Below are positions 12,371-25,300 of a stretch of DNA of 64,000 bases, piece by piece. A program made the position numbers and the translations under genes. The notes beneath the pieces are model-generated. The model made no database searches, was not told the DNA's origin, and saw only the letters and a list, made by a program, of their open reading frames with translations. Each line of letters starts with the position of its first letter. Position 1 is the first letter of the stretch. Source of the DNA: Molossus alvarezi (taxonomy: Eukaryota > Chordata > Mammalia > Chiroptera > Molossidae); contig CM073893.1 in the NCBI GenBank assembly GCA_037176705.1, positions 18,662,074 to 18,726,073 of the forward strand, in the 5' to 3' direction.

Positions 12371-15239
12371 TGAACAATGAAATGGCAATAAATACATATC
12401 TATCAACAATTGAATCTATAAACAAAATGAACAAGCAGAACAAAAACAGACTCATAGATACAGAGAACTTTTTGTTGGTTGCCAGATGGGAGGGGAGTTG
12501 GATGAAAAAGATGAAAGGATTAAGAAGTACAAATTGGTTGTTAGACTATGGAACCTCAAAAGGAAGGGAGGAGGTGGGGCAGGAAGAGAGAAACCAAAGA
12601 ACTAGTATGCATATATGCATAACCAGCAGACACAGACAATAGTGTGGGGAAGGGAGGAAGGTGTGGGAATAGGGAGTGGGGAAGAAGGGATCAAGGGGAT
12701 AAAAAAGGAGGGACATCTGTAATACATTCAACAATAAAGATAAGTTAAAAAAAAATCCATGGTATTCTTATACACCAATAATGAACTCACAGAAAGAAAA
12801 ACTAAAAATAAAAATCCCACTTACCATTGCAGCAAAAAATATAAGATACCTAGGAATAAACTTAACCAAAGAAGTAAGGGACCTGTTTTCAGGACATTGA
12901 AACTACACGACATTGAAAAAGAAAACAGAGGAAGATATAAAAAAGTGGAAGCATATACCTGTTTCACAGATTAGAAGAACATCATTAAAATGTCCATACT
13001 ACCTAAAGCAACCTATAGATTCAATGCAATCCCTATTAAAATACCAATGACATATTTCATGGAACTAGACCAAATACTCAAAAAGTTTATATAGAATGAA
13101 AGAAGACCCTGAATAGCCACAGCAATCTTGAAAAAGAAGAACAAAGTAGAAGGGATCACAATACCAGATATCAGGTTATACTACAAAGCCATAGTAATCA
13201 AAACAGCCTAGTACTGGCACAAGAACAGAGAACCCAGAAATGGACCCAAGGCAATATGCTCAATTAATATTTAACAAAGGTGCCAAGAGCATACAATGAA
13301 GTAGAGACAGCCTGTTTAATAAAGGGTGCTGGGAAAATTGGACAGCTACATGCAAAAAAATGAAGCTATCCCATCAATTTACACTATACACATGAATAAA
13401 CTCAAAATGGATTAAAGACTTAAATGTGATTTGTGAATCCATAAAAATACTAGAAGAAAATGTAGGCAGCAAAATTTCAGACATCACACACACCAGAATT
13501 TTCACTAATATAATGCCTAAGGCAAGCAAAACAAAGGAAAAAATTAATACATGTGACTACATCAAACTAAAAAGCTTCTGCACAACAAAAAAAACAACCA
13601 TCAAAATGGAAAGGGAACCCACTATATGGGAGAGCACAATTGCCAACAATACATCAGATAAGGCGTTAATCTCCAGAATATATAGAGTACTCATACAACT
13701 CAACAAAAGGAAGACAAAGGGTCCAATTAAAAAATGGCCAGAGGATCTAAATGGACACTTCTCCAAACAGGACATTAAAATGGCCAGGAGACATATGAAA
13801 AAATGCTTAATATCATTAACCATCAGAGAGATGCAAATTAAAATAACTAATCAGAATGGCTGCCATCAACAAATCATCACACAACAGGTGCTGGCCAGGG
13901 TGTGGAGAAAAGGGGACTGTAGTACACTGCTGGTGGGAATGCAGACTGGTGCAGCCACTATGGAAAACAATATGTGCGGTGTTTCCTCAAAAAATTAAAA
14001 ATGGAACTACCATTTGACCCAGTGATCCCACTTCTAGGAATATATTCTAAGAAGCCTGAAACACCAATCAGAAAGAATATATGTACCCCTATGTTCATAA
14101 GCAGCACTATTTACAATCTCTAAGATCTGGAAACAGCCCAAGTGTTCATCAATAGAAGAGTGGATAAATAAGCTGTCGTACATGTACACAATGGAATACT
14201 ATGCAGCTGTAAGAAAGATAGATCTCTTATCCCTCGAGACGACATGGAGGGACCTGGAGAGTATTATGCTAAGCGAAATAAGCCAATCAGAGAAAGAAAT
14301 TATATGCATATACTGTATGTGTAACCAATGGACATAGACAACAATGCTGGGGGTGGGAGGGATCGATCATGAGAAGGGTGTCAGTGGGGGAAAAAGAAGA
14401 AACATCTAAACAGAAATTAATAAATAATAAAAAAAAGACTTTTAAACTTTTGACATATAACTTGACAAAATAAAATGGTATAACCATTTAGGAGATTTAC
14501 ATGAGCATATGTAAGATGATGTTGTACAGAAATTAGTTATTTTAAGTTTTACTGTGTACTTACAATCTAAAGTAAGTAAAAGTGATGATAGGGTTTAACT
14601 TTTTTAAGTTAAACTAGAATCAGCATTCCTCTTTATGCAATGATATGTTTATTAAAATTCATATGCTACTCAAATGTGGGTCCCTATTTCCTTTAAACAT
14701 GTAATATAATTACATATTCTTCAATATTAATATTGCTTCCTCCTTGGAAAGAAACCTGCTTATCTGTAAATTATATTCAAATTTAATTATGTCAATTTGC
14801 AGATGGCTTAATAAAGAAAAACAATCACATGCCAAATTTAATATGACTCTCTGGGGCCTTCTGTAATTTCAGTTAAGAAATTACACTTCCATTCTTAACA
14901 AAATTTGAAAGAAAAAAATGTATCTTTATTGGAATATATTCTATTATTAATAGTTATAAGACTGAAATAAAGATGAATGATGGGTTTTCTAATGGGAAAA
15001 AAATAAAACAAGATGAGATACCAAAATCAAAACAACCCAGCTTAGAAGCCCTCAAAATCAAGCAAAAAATGTAAAATCACATGAAATATAGAAATCAGGC
15101 TTTTAAGTTGCACAGAAAGTTCTTTATATTTGAAATTTCTTGGCCAGGAAGTTGATACTTCTTCTAGGCTTCCACAATAACCGTGTGTCTTGTCATATTT
15201 ACAACACTGCATTATAATTATGACTACTGTTATTAAAAC

Positions 15240-15830
15240 TTCCTTAATAGTCTCTCTGCTTCTGTATTTGTCCCACTCTAGCCAAAAGGACCTTGTTTCT
15301 GATCATGTGACAACTCTGGTCCAAATCCTCTATTGGCTTCTCTTTTTACATGGGAGGATAAGTCACAGTATGTTATGGCCTATAATGCCCTACGTGACAT
15401 TGACACCACTCATGGACGCCCCTCTAGACACCAAGACCACCATTAATCACCCGACTTCATTTATCATTCTTTCCCTTGCTCACATTGCCCTAGACATACT
15501 GGCCTCCTTGTTGTTCATTAAATTTAACAATCATAATCCTGCCTGAGGGCCTTTGCACCTTGTTTCCTCTTTTTGGAACACTCTTCTTCCCGTATTTACT
15601 TCATTTAGGTCTCTGTTCAAATGTCATCTGACTCTCTGTATAAAATAACACTAGCTGACTGACCACCCCTCCAGTACTCCCTATTCCTTTTACCCAGTTT
15701 TGCTTTCTCTCCACTGCAATTATCACTATCTAACATATGATATACTGATGTGTTTTACTTGTCAAATTAATGAAGAATCTGTGTAGTTTTATATCCTGAG
15801 ATACTGTATAGTTACTAATATTTGGAACAT
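15240..15830 (+). mobile_element. L2 fragment
   Basis: CTGCCTGAGGGCCTTTGCAC, TCATTTAGGTCTCTGTTCAA and GACCACCCCTCCAGTACTCC follow the LINE2 3' end consensus. Confidence 0.8.
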
Positions 15831-15841
15831 TGTAAGTACTG

Positions 15842-16105
15842 AACACATTTTTTCTTCAATTACACTTGACATGCAACATTATAGTAGTTTCAAGGTGTAC
15901 TGATTTAGACGTTAATAAAACTTGTGAAGGGCTCACCCTGATAAATCTGGTACCTGACACCATACGTAGTTATTACAATATTATTGACTATTCTCTATGG
16001 TGTACTTTATATCCTGTGACTATTTTTGTAAGTGTCAATTTGTACTTCCTAATTCCTTTACCTTTTTCACCCCCAACCCATAATCTGGCAACTATAAATT
16101 TGTTC
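15842..16105 (-). mobile_element. Old L1M 3' UTR fragment
   Basis: On the minus strand this reads like the ancient mammalian L1M 3' UTR; on the plus strand it shows ACTTGACATGCAACATTATA and GTTTCAAGGTGTACTGATTT. In sense with FNDC3A and strongly diverged. Confidence 0.7.
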
Positions 16106-16232
16106 TCTGTATCTGAATTGAACAAATGTTTTTGAATTAGAAAGATATAGATGGTCAAATCTTGCATTGATAAATGTATCAAACCGAGAAAGGTAAAAAC
16201 ATATAGCCACAGAATTATATCTTGGCACATAC

Positions 16233-16360
16233 CTGTTTGAATTCGGAATCTTTTCCCACCATAACTTGAAGACTATAAATAACTGGATCACCTTTCATTG
16301 GTTGTAAACACTCCCATGTAATTTCACAAATGTGATCATTTACTTTCTCTATTTTGGGGG
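16233..16360 (-). CDS. FNDC3A: FNDC3A exon T, first half of FN3-9
   Basis: This 128-nt exon encodes residues 889-931: [16 protein letters not shown], then [12 protein letters not shown], ending KDSEFKQ in phase 0. It is the A to C' part of the ninth FN3 domain. Acceptor ctctatag, donor gtatgt. The rest of FN3-9, the linker and the C-terminal transmembrane segment belong to an exon that I could not find between 1 and 16232, so it should lie beyond the left edge. Confidence 0.95.
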
Positions 16361-19300
16361 CTATAGAGAACAAAAACATAAAAATCAGATCTGTTCTACT
16401 TAATTTTTACTTGGAACATCACACAGACACCTGTTATATTTAAAATCAACAAAACTTTAAACCTCAATTATTAACTTTAAGCACTATTTTTATTGAGGTA
16501 AAAAGCCAATAGAAGGGTATATGGCAGTTCAAAAACAATTACTATGGTACTTAATTTTGTTGTTAATTCTCATTTGATGATATTTTTCCATTGATTCTTA
16601 GAGAGTGGAAGGGAGGGAGGGAGAGAGAGATAAACATCAATGTGGGAGAGATGCCTCCCAATTGGTTGCCTCCCAAACAACTCCAACTGGGGACTGGGAT
16701 AGAACCTGCAACCCAGGTACATGCTCCTGAGCAGGAATTAAACCCATGGCCCTTTGGTCTGTGAGCTGATTCTCTAACTGCTGAGCCAAACCAGCCAGGG
16801 CACAAGGGTACTTTTAAGAGCACCACTAGAACATGAAATTCATAATTTAATCTCCTAAGAGGATGAGGTGAAAGCTATACCTAGTTATCTGACCACATAA
16901 GACTGTTTCACTTGATAGTGGGGTACAAAAGGGGTTAAAGTCAGCAATCTTTTTAAGGCTAAGAGACATTAAACTGGATGAAAGAACAGAAAAATGGCTC
17001 AGTGGAACTCTGTCAACATTATTAGAAACACTATTCAAAATTAGTCCTGTTAACTATGGATCTGCTTAACAAGTGGTATATTCAAGTACACGATCCAGGA
17101 CAATGTATTAGAAATCTTTGTGATTTGTCCTCAAAGTGTGAGGAATTTTAGTGTTTTTGGCAAAATGCACAAAGTACAATCTTGCTGCAGTCACTTTAAA
17201 ATAACTCCTCTGAAATTAAGTATAAATATAACTGTGTGTATATATGTGTAAATTTGATTTAAAAATTACAGTCAACTAAGAATTTATATTTTGCTTAACA
17301 GACAAATCTGGCTCTCTCCCTGAAATCCAAATGAATGAAATAACAATGATTCAAAACAAGCAGAATTTGTGCTTTTTTTCCTTTAAGTAACAATAGCAGA
17401 AACAGCTAATGGCCCTATCAGATAACCAACTTATCTATTCAATTTAGTATTATTATTTATTTATTATTATTATTATTTTTTATCCTCACCCGAGGACATT
17501 TTTCGATATTTTGTTCAGATAGAATGGGAGGGAGGGGGTGAGAGAGAGAGAGAGAGAGAGGGGAGAGAGAGAGAGAGAAACATCAACGTGAAAGGGACAC
17601 ATCGAGTGGTTGCCACCCACACGACCCAACCAGGGCCAGGGACAAACTGCAACTGAGGTACGTGCCCTTAATGGGAACCGAGCCCGGGTCTCTCCAGACC
17701 ACAGGCCAATGCTCTAACTGCTGAGCCAAACTGGCCAGGGCTTATTTATTATTATTTTTTAAAATGTTTTTATTGATTTTTTTAGAGAGAGGGAGGAAGG
17801 GAGAAAGAGCGAGAGAGAGCTCAACATCAATGTGAGAGACATCAATCAGCTACCTCCTGCATGCCCCCTACTGGGGGTTGAGCTGTAACCCAGGTACTGA
17901 GCCACACTGGCCAGGCTCATTTATTTATTTATTGTTAATTCTCACCATTGATTTTTCAGATAGAGTGAAAGGGAGGGAGAGAGGGGGAGACACAGAGAAA
18001 GAGAAAGAGAAAGAGAAAAAGAGAGAGAGAGAGAAACATTGATGTGAAAGAGACACAATGACTGGTCACCTCCCGCATGACCCCAACCAGGATCGAACCT
18101 GCAAACCTAGGGTACATATGCCCTTGACAGGGAATCGAACCTGAGACCCTTTGGTCCTCGGGCTGGTGCTCTAGCCGTTGAGTCAAACCAGCCAGGGCTC
18201 AATTTAGTATTTAAAAAATATATATGTTTTTATTGATTTTGAGAGAAAGAGAGAGAAACATCTATGAGAGAGAGAAACATCAATCAGTTGCCTCCTGACC
18301 AAAGATCAAACCTTGAACCAGCGACCTTTCAGTGCATGAGATGACACTTAACCAACTAAGCCACACTGGCCAGTGCTCAATTTACTATTTAAACGTTAGA
18401 TTACTAAAAAGAAAACCAGTACTTGTCTGAGTATCAATGGGCCAGATAAAACAGCTTTTATGATTGAGTTAAATTACTAGTAGGTAGGCTTGTCTATCAA
18501 ATTTCTTTCTTATAATTTAAACGTTGGACATATACTGGATGATAAATTTTAACAATAGTACATAAAGCACCTGATGAAAATGCATTTAGAAATAATTTAT
18601 TATTCAAGAAAATAACTTGAGGATGTATAACTTACCTTTCAAGGCAGCTGGGACAGATTTTGGAGTAGTGAAAATATATTCTTGGGAGAGAGGACCTTCC
18701 CCTGCTTCATTACAAGCTTGAATACAGAATTTATAGGATGTTGACTCATTAAGTCTTTGTACTTTGTATGTGTGACATGGACCTCTGTATAAGGATACAA
18801 ACCTAAAATGGAAATGATTCATTAAAAATAATCCTTGACTACTTTATGTTTAAAAAGTACTAAAAATGTACTAAATTTTACTAAATTTCATGTCCAACCA
18901 TGGTAACTGTTTCTTTTCAGGCTTCTGATTGCTGTGTTTTAATGTACACATTTTTAAAGATGCTCAGAATTTTCATTATAAATTATTTCTAACTGGAGTC
19001 ACAGGCATCTAATTTTTCACATGAAAAAGATAACTCTCAATTCTCAGGCATAATTTTAGTTGATTTGGTGATGTTTTCTACAGATTTACATAGCAGTATG
19101 AAATACTATATAATTTCCCACAAATTATCCACTCAAACTGTTTGATGGGAAGTTTAACATAATATATGTTAAATGTTCCCCAATACTTTGATTGTTGTTT
19201 AAATTTTTGGAAGTTGGAGAATGAATAATAAATGCTCATATAGTTCTAATAGTCTGAAAACTGTAGTCAGGTTAAAAATGAAATATTTAATGATCTGAAG

Positions 19301-22300
19301 TAACAGTATTTCCAAGAAGTAATAATTGACTAAGCCTTGCCTTTTTAATCTAATATAATAATCTCCTATAATAAAAAAAAAAAAAAATACTAAGAAAAAA
19401 ATCCAGTGGTAAAACCACTGTTGAAAAAGCTGAACAATGACAAAACCTGTGGCCCGGGAACAACCGAAGTAGCATTTTGACACTATCCAACAGCAAGTGT
19501 AAATAAAAGGCAAGTAACTACAGATATTCTATTGGTTTATTAAATTTATATGGTAAATTCAAAATATCATAAAACATTTTAATTTATTTGTCACAGCCAC
19601 AGGCCACTAACTATACTCTATAACAATCCTATTGGTACCAGCTAAATATTAATTGTGAATTTCAATAATAGAATACAGATTACAGTATAAACTATATTTA
19701 ACAGAATCTTTATCTTTCAAATAAATACTTATTAGACATGTTTAGTGCAGTAAATCTTCTTGCACTATCCTAACTGTAAATGCTAGAAAAGGGATGAATT
19801 AAAGAATGAATTCACCCAACTATAACAATATATATTAAAGATAAATGGCTATACCAAAACCCTGTGGCAAAATAAAGAACCTCCTAGAGGTAAAGAGAAA
19901 GAGTACATAAAACTCTGCCAAGAACAAAGGGTAACATTCATAGAGGCACAGATTTCAGAAAATGATCAATATCGTTTGCTCTGTGTAATGCTCTGACTGG
20001 TGATAAAGTATGTTTAATTCCATGTGTCTTCTAAAAATGTAAGTATTTCTGATAGAGTACATTTACCATAAATAAATATTACATTACTGAATACATGGCT
20101 AAGATAGAAACCCAACAGAAAACACAAAGTAGCCTTGGGAAAAACTGTTACTAGTACTCTGAATCCATCAGATATACAAATTGTTTATAATAAACGGACT
20201 GAAAAGTAGATAAGTAAAATTCAGATTTTTGAAATATTAGAACAGTAACTGCTGTGAAGGGTACATGGCATTAGTTATATGGGATATACTGTCAATTAAC
20301 AAGGTTAGCATTTGAAGAATGTATATTACAAATATTTTGAGTAACATTGTAATTCAAATGCATGAATTTAGTGGGGTAATATATGGCATGAATGTAATAA
20401 GAATGTAAAGGATGGCAGCATAGATAAACAGCTGAGTAGTAAGGGAACCAGATAATTAATCACAGAGTCTGACAGTGAGGGACTGAAAGGTATTCATTTA
20501 GTGTGCAGGCCTTGTGACGGGTACAGAGGAGAGTAAGACATAATCCCTGTCTGCCCTCAAGAATCTGAGGCCTTAAGTCAATCAATCATTTACTGTAAAA
20601 ACTGCCTCTTGCTGGAAATAAGCATTCAACAGTTAGCAGAGATTATGTTTCTTTTACTAGCATGAAGAGAGTAAAGGGTTAGAGCAGTGATTTTCAACTG
20701 GTGTCCTGGCAAGAATTTTTTTTTAGAGAGAGAGGAAGGGAGAGAGAGAAATAGAACACTGATGTGAGAGAGAAACACCCATCGGCTGCCTCTTACACAT
20801 CCCTCACCAGGGATCAAGCCTGCAACCTGGGCATATGCCCTGATCGAGAATCAAACAGGACCTCTCAGTCCATGGGACAATGCTCAATCCACTAAGCCAC
20901 ACTCGCTGGGCCCAGAAGAATTTTTAAAACTTGCAATACCTTACTATTTAGTTGGGGCACTGACCTCTTTTCCCTTAGATTGTCAAATAAAAAAATGACA
21001 ACAGCCAACACAACAATAGATGCCCAGTGTGAATGAATCAAAATTATACCTACTATTTTTTTTGGGAGACTGGCAAAAAATAGAATGTATTTTTTGGTGT
21101 GCTGCAGAATTTTAATAATTAGTTTGTGTGTGCCATGAGATGAAAAAGGTTGAAATTGCTGGGTTAAAGAAGTGAGCCAAAGAACAGACCATTTAATTTT
21201 TTCTCTTCTGGCATCCCACTTACAAGTTAAAACCAGAAAATCTTCATTGTATCTTTGTCTTCTTTTTGTTAATCTTCACCTATTTTTCCATTGATTTTTT
21301 AAAACACAGAGTGGAAGAGAGAGAGAGAAACACTGATATGAGAGAGACACATCTATTGGTTGCTTCCTGCACAACCCTGACCAGGGCTGGGGATTGAATT
21401 TGAAATGCAGATACATGAGCTTGACTGAGAATCGAACCCAAGACCCTTTGGTCCACAGACTGATGCTATAACTGCTGAGACAAACTGGCCAAGGCATGTC
21501 TTCTAATGCTTCAAAAACAGCATACTTAAAAATTCTTATGGAAATTCTCTGTTCTGTTTATAAAAAATTTATATACTCAAGACCCAAGAAATTACATAAA
21601 GAAGGAATGAAAAACACCTACCTTCCATTTTTATCCTCCATCTGAAGGTGGTACTGAATAGAATCTGTTGACAGTATCTTTGGGGTTCCTTCTCCCCATT
21701 TCAGCTTAAGGTTCTGGTGGCTGAAGGCAACACATTCCAGACGAGGTGGATCAGGAGGAAGGGGCTTAGTTTTTAATTTTATCATGTGGCTGAAAGGACC
21801 AGCTCCAAGGCTATTCAAGGCTTGAATTCGTATTCTAAGTGCCACAGGAAAAAAAAAGTTTGGTTTATGATTATTCTATTTAAAGTGTCTCTCTGGTCTA
21901 GGCAAAGTTAACATAGTTATATATATAGTATACCTGTATGTTGTATCTGGTTGTAAATTGTCTATAATATAGCTTGTAACCTTTCCTACTGTTAAGGGCT
22001 GTTTATCTCCAAAGTCTATGCTGTAGGCAAGAATTTCTGAACCATGGTCACAAGGCTTTTCCCAGCTTATTGCAAGGCATGTAGAAGGTGAATAATCAGG
22101 ATTTTCTATGTCATCATCACTTATTTCTTGAAGACAAGTTACAATAGCAGGAACAGATGGTGGAGTCACACAGGCTACGACTTCACTGAAAGGGCCTGCA
22201 CCCACAATACTCAGAGCCTATAAATTAACAGAGCCCATAGTTAACAAAGACATGGCCATGAAAATGTTCATAAAACCCTGGATAGAGTAAGTGAAGTGAC

Positions 22301-25300
22301 AAGGCCCTCATTGCCTTTACCTGGACTCTGCAATAATAGGTGGTTGCTGGTAAAAGTCCTTTTAATTCGTAACTGAGACCAGGCCCACAGTAACATATCT
22401 GCATACTTCCTTCAACTCCTCCCCACTCCAATCGATATTCAGTGACATCAGTTCCATTACTCAGAGGGACCTTTAAATTAAGAAAGAGGAAAAAGTCTTA
22501 AAATTTTGACACAGACTGAATAGTTTTTGGGCAGGAATGTTCTTTACCTAAACATATAAAAAACTGGATTGCTTTTGAATTTTTTTTTCTTCAGCTAGAG
22601 CAGAAAGGAGAGAGGAAGGAAGAGAGAGAGACACACATTGATGTGAGAGACAAATCAAATGGTTGCCACCCACATGACCCCACCTGGGGCCGGGGACAAA
22701 TTGCAACCTAGGTACATGCCCTTAGCAGGACTCTCCAGTCCGCGGGCCGATACTCTAACCGCTGAGCCAAACTGGCCAGGGAGCCTTGGTATTTTTTAAA
22801 GATGTTTAAGCAGAGAAGTAGAGAGGATGGTGGTGGAGTGAATGGAAGCTACACAGATCATCTCCCAGGACCAAACTGGAATTACAGTTCAAATAAACAA
22901 CTGAAGAGCAGCTGGAAGAGAGCCAGTACAACAAAGGACAGAGAGAGGACACCAAATTGAGCCTGGTAGAAATTGCAGAGGCGTGTGGGGGAGGGCTGGG
23001 AGCCCATGGACAGCAGTAAGAGCTGTATTTGTGGTGTGCACTTCCCATGCAGAAAACAGGGGTTTTAAAAAGCACCTAATAAGCTGCAGCCTCTCACCTT
23101 GGGCTCCGGCAGAGGGAGGGCAGACGGTACAGGCACTGTGTGGAGAGAGTCTGGGGCTCCTGGCTTAGGAGAGAGCTGAGAGCTGGACAGAAAGGCACCG
23201 GGAGTCTTGTACTGAATCACTCCCTCACAGGACAACAGTGATCTTACTCAAAGAGCCCTTTCCCAGAGCCCTAGGGAGAAGCAATGGCCCCTCCCATAGG
23301 AATTCAATACCACCAGGCCAGGAGAAAGAAATGCAGATTGAGGCCCATTAACATCTAAAGTCTGCTAGCCAGGAAGTACCCCATCCATCCCTGGAAATCC
23401 TCTTATAGCTGAGGGATTTTTCATTCAGTTGCAGGCTACATCTAGGCTCATCAAGTAACTGAGGCTAATAGCCTCCAGTCAAAATCTAAAAGATAACTGA
23501 ACCTTTCCTTGGCTTGCAAATCTACCCAGGAAAGTAAGACTTGACAGTGGTGTTTAACATGGGTCCTCCCACACTCATGCAAACCCAGTAGAGGGAGCCA
23601 CAACTAGTGAAACACCAATACCCACAGGGAAAATTTGGCAGGCTCCAAAACGCACTGAGACAGCCCAAATGGTGAAACAAAGAAACAAATCCCAAGTGAA
23701 AGAACAAGATAATTCTGCAGGAGAGGAAATCAATAACATAGAATTAAGCAAGATATCAGAGGGAGAGATTAGAGTAATAATCATGACAAAGCTCAACAGC
23801 ATGAGTAAAGAGCTCTAAAGCATGAGTAAAGATATAAAAACATTGAAAACCAAGCGACTGGAAATGAAGAATGACATAGCAGAAATAACACACTGGAAGG
23901 AATAACCAGCAGAGTGAAGGAAGCTGAGGACTGGATCAATGAATTAGAAGACAGGGTGAAAGAAAGAAAAAAAAAGTTACCCAATCAGAAAAACGAAAAG
24001 AAAAAACCAATTAAAAAACAGGAAGATAGCCAAAGAGAACTGTGGGACAATATGAAACATAAAAATATCCACATCATAGGAGTGCCAGAAGAAGAAGAAA
24101 ATGAGCAAGGGTTAGAGAATATATTTGAAGAAATAGTGAAAACTTCCCTACCTTGGTGAAGGAAAATGGCATACAAGTCTAAGAAGCACAGAGAGCCTCA
24201 AAGTGAAGAACCCAAAGAGACCCACACCAAGACACACAATAATTAAAATGCCAAAAATTAAAGGCAAATAGAGACTCCTAAAGGCAGCAAGAGATAAGCA
24301 ACAGGTTACCGACAAAGGAAATCCCATTAGGCTATCAGCTGATTTCTAACAGAAACACGACAGGCCAGAAGGGAATGGCTTGAAGTAATCAATGTAATGA
24401 AAAACAAAGATCTGAACCCAGGACTACTCTATCCAGTAAGGCTATCCTTCAAAATAGAAGGTGAAATAACGAGCTTCCCAGACAAAAAAAGGCTAAGGGA
24501 ATAAACCAGCACTGCAAGAAATGTTAAAAGGACTGCTGCAATAAGCAGAAGAAATAGGAAGAGAAACATAATCAGAATAAACAAAAATGGCAATAAATAA
24601 ATACATATCAATAATAACTTTAGCCCTGGCCAGTTTGGTTTAGCAGTTAGAGCATCAGCCCGTGGACCAGAGAGACCCGGGTTCGGTTCCCGCTAAGGGC
24701 ACGTACCTCAGTTGCAGTTTGTCCCCAGCCCTGGATGGTGTCGTGTGGGTGGCAACCACTCCATGTGTCTCTCTCACATTGATGTTTCTCTCTCTTTCTT
24801 CCTACCTCTCTATCTAAAGATAAATGCAAAAAAATGTCCTCGGATGAGGATAAAAAAAAAAATAACCTTAAATGTGAATGGATAAACATTCTGATCAAAA
24901 AACACAGAGTAGCTGAATGGATAAGAAAGCATGACTCATATACATACTGTTTACAGGAGACTCACCTCACAACAAAAGACCCACCTGGGTAGAAAGTGAA
25001 GGGATGAAAAGAATTTTTACAAGCAAACAGAAAAGAAAAAAAGTGGGGGAAGCAATACTCATATTTGTTAAAATACATTTCAAAATAAAGGCCATAAATA
25101 GAGACAAAAAAGGCCACTACACAATATTAAAAGGATCTGTCCAACAGGAGGATATAACCTTGGTAAACATATATGCACCTAACATAGGAACACCAAAATA
25201 AATTAACAAACTTCTGGAGGACCTCAAAGGAGAAATCAACAGTTACACAATCATAGCTGGGGACTTCAACACCCCGCTGACATCACTGGCTAGATACTCT

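Larger units (their letters stand above)
10141..12751 (+). mobile_element. HAL1-like half-L1 nested in L1 ORF2
   Basis: Starts with an L1-type 5' UTR (ATCAAAATTACAACTAAACT), which is GC-richer than its surroundings. An ORF1-type frame follows at 11483-12370 (MRRQTNMSQMKEQNKTPG, broken soon after). The sequence then goes directly into a 3' UTR with a GAA run (12343-12362) and ends in CATTCAACAATAAAGAT plus an A-rich tail. No ORF2 is present between ORF1 and the 3' UTR, which is the hallmark of half-L1 (HAL1) elements. The host L1 ORF2 reads ...AAGAAATCAATGG on the left (10127-10139) and AAAAATCCATGG on the right (12751-12762), an imperfect target duplication. Confidence 0.75.
7434..14280 (+). 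pseudogene. L1 ORF2 relic (endonuclease/reverse transcriptase)
   Basis: Readable pieces are an endonuclease part (8182-8463, [20 protein letters not shown] and FSKTDHILGHKLS), a reverse transcriptase part (9203-9540, 9800-10140), and after the nested HAL1-like insert the C-terminal part (12757-14280). Frameshifts, two SINEs and the FEDD change show it is dead. Confidence 0.85.
5869..14436 (+). mobile_element. L1 retrotransposon, near full length, dead, with nested insertions
   Basis: A plus-strand L1, antisense to FNDC3A. It starts with the 5' UTR (GGAGGAAATATGGCAGCAGA), has ORF1 from 6276, ORF2 from about 7434, and an A-rich end at 14420-14436. It is interrupted by three SINEs (6486-6738, 7736-7986, 9550-9788) and a HAL1-like element (10141-12751). 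Both frames are broken by stops and frameshifts. The reverse transcriptase motif FADD is altered to FEDD at 10017-10028. A possible, imperfect target duplication is aactctt... near 5844 and acttttaaa near 14438. It is older-looking than the copy at 22815 because of its decay and load of nested elements. Confidence 0.9.
1..16232 (-). other. Last FNDC3A intron, left part (16.2 kb in view)
   Basis: Non-coding sequence downstream of exon T. It holds a MIR, several SINEs, a short L1 3' end, the large L1 at 5869-14436, an L2 and an L1M piece. Stretches in which I see nothing recognisable are 521-860, 1069-1925, 2123-2790, 3120-3511, 5490-5868 and 14437-15240; these are plain AT-rich intron. Confidence 0.85.
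16361..18635 (-). other. FNDC3A intron between exons T and S
   Basis: Contains one isolated SINE (16556-16802) and a tower of four SINEs (17471-18376). The stretch 16803-17438 is ordinary AT-rich intron without a recognised element. Confidence 0.85.
18803..21621 (-). other. FNDC3A intron between exons S and R
   Basis: The part 18803-20676 is about 1.9 kb of AT-rich sequence in which I recognise nothing certain. The rest holds an hAT element with a nested SINE (20685-21161) and another SINE (21264-21496). Confidence 0.8.

Noticed and set aside
1..16232. Last FNDC3A exon (end of FN3-9, membrane anchor, 3' UTR)
   Set aside because: I read the minus strand of this part for the expected ends and a hydrophobic anchor and found none, so it should lie beyond the left edge.
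19340..19520. Possible Helitron start (CTATAATAAAA followed by an A-run)
   Set aside because: The match is too short, and no Helitron 3' hairpin or CTAG-type end was found nearby.
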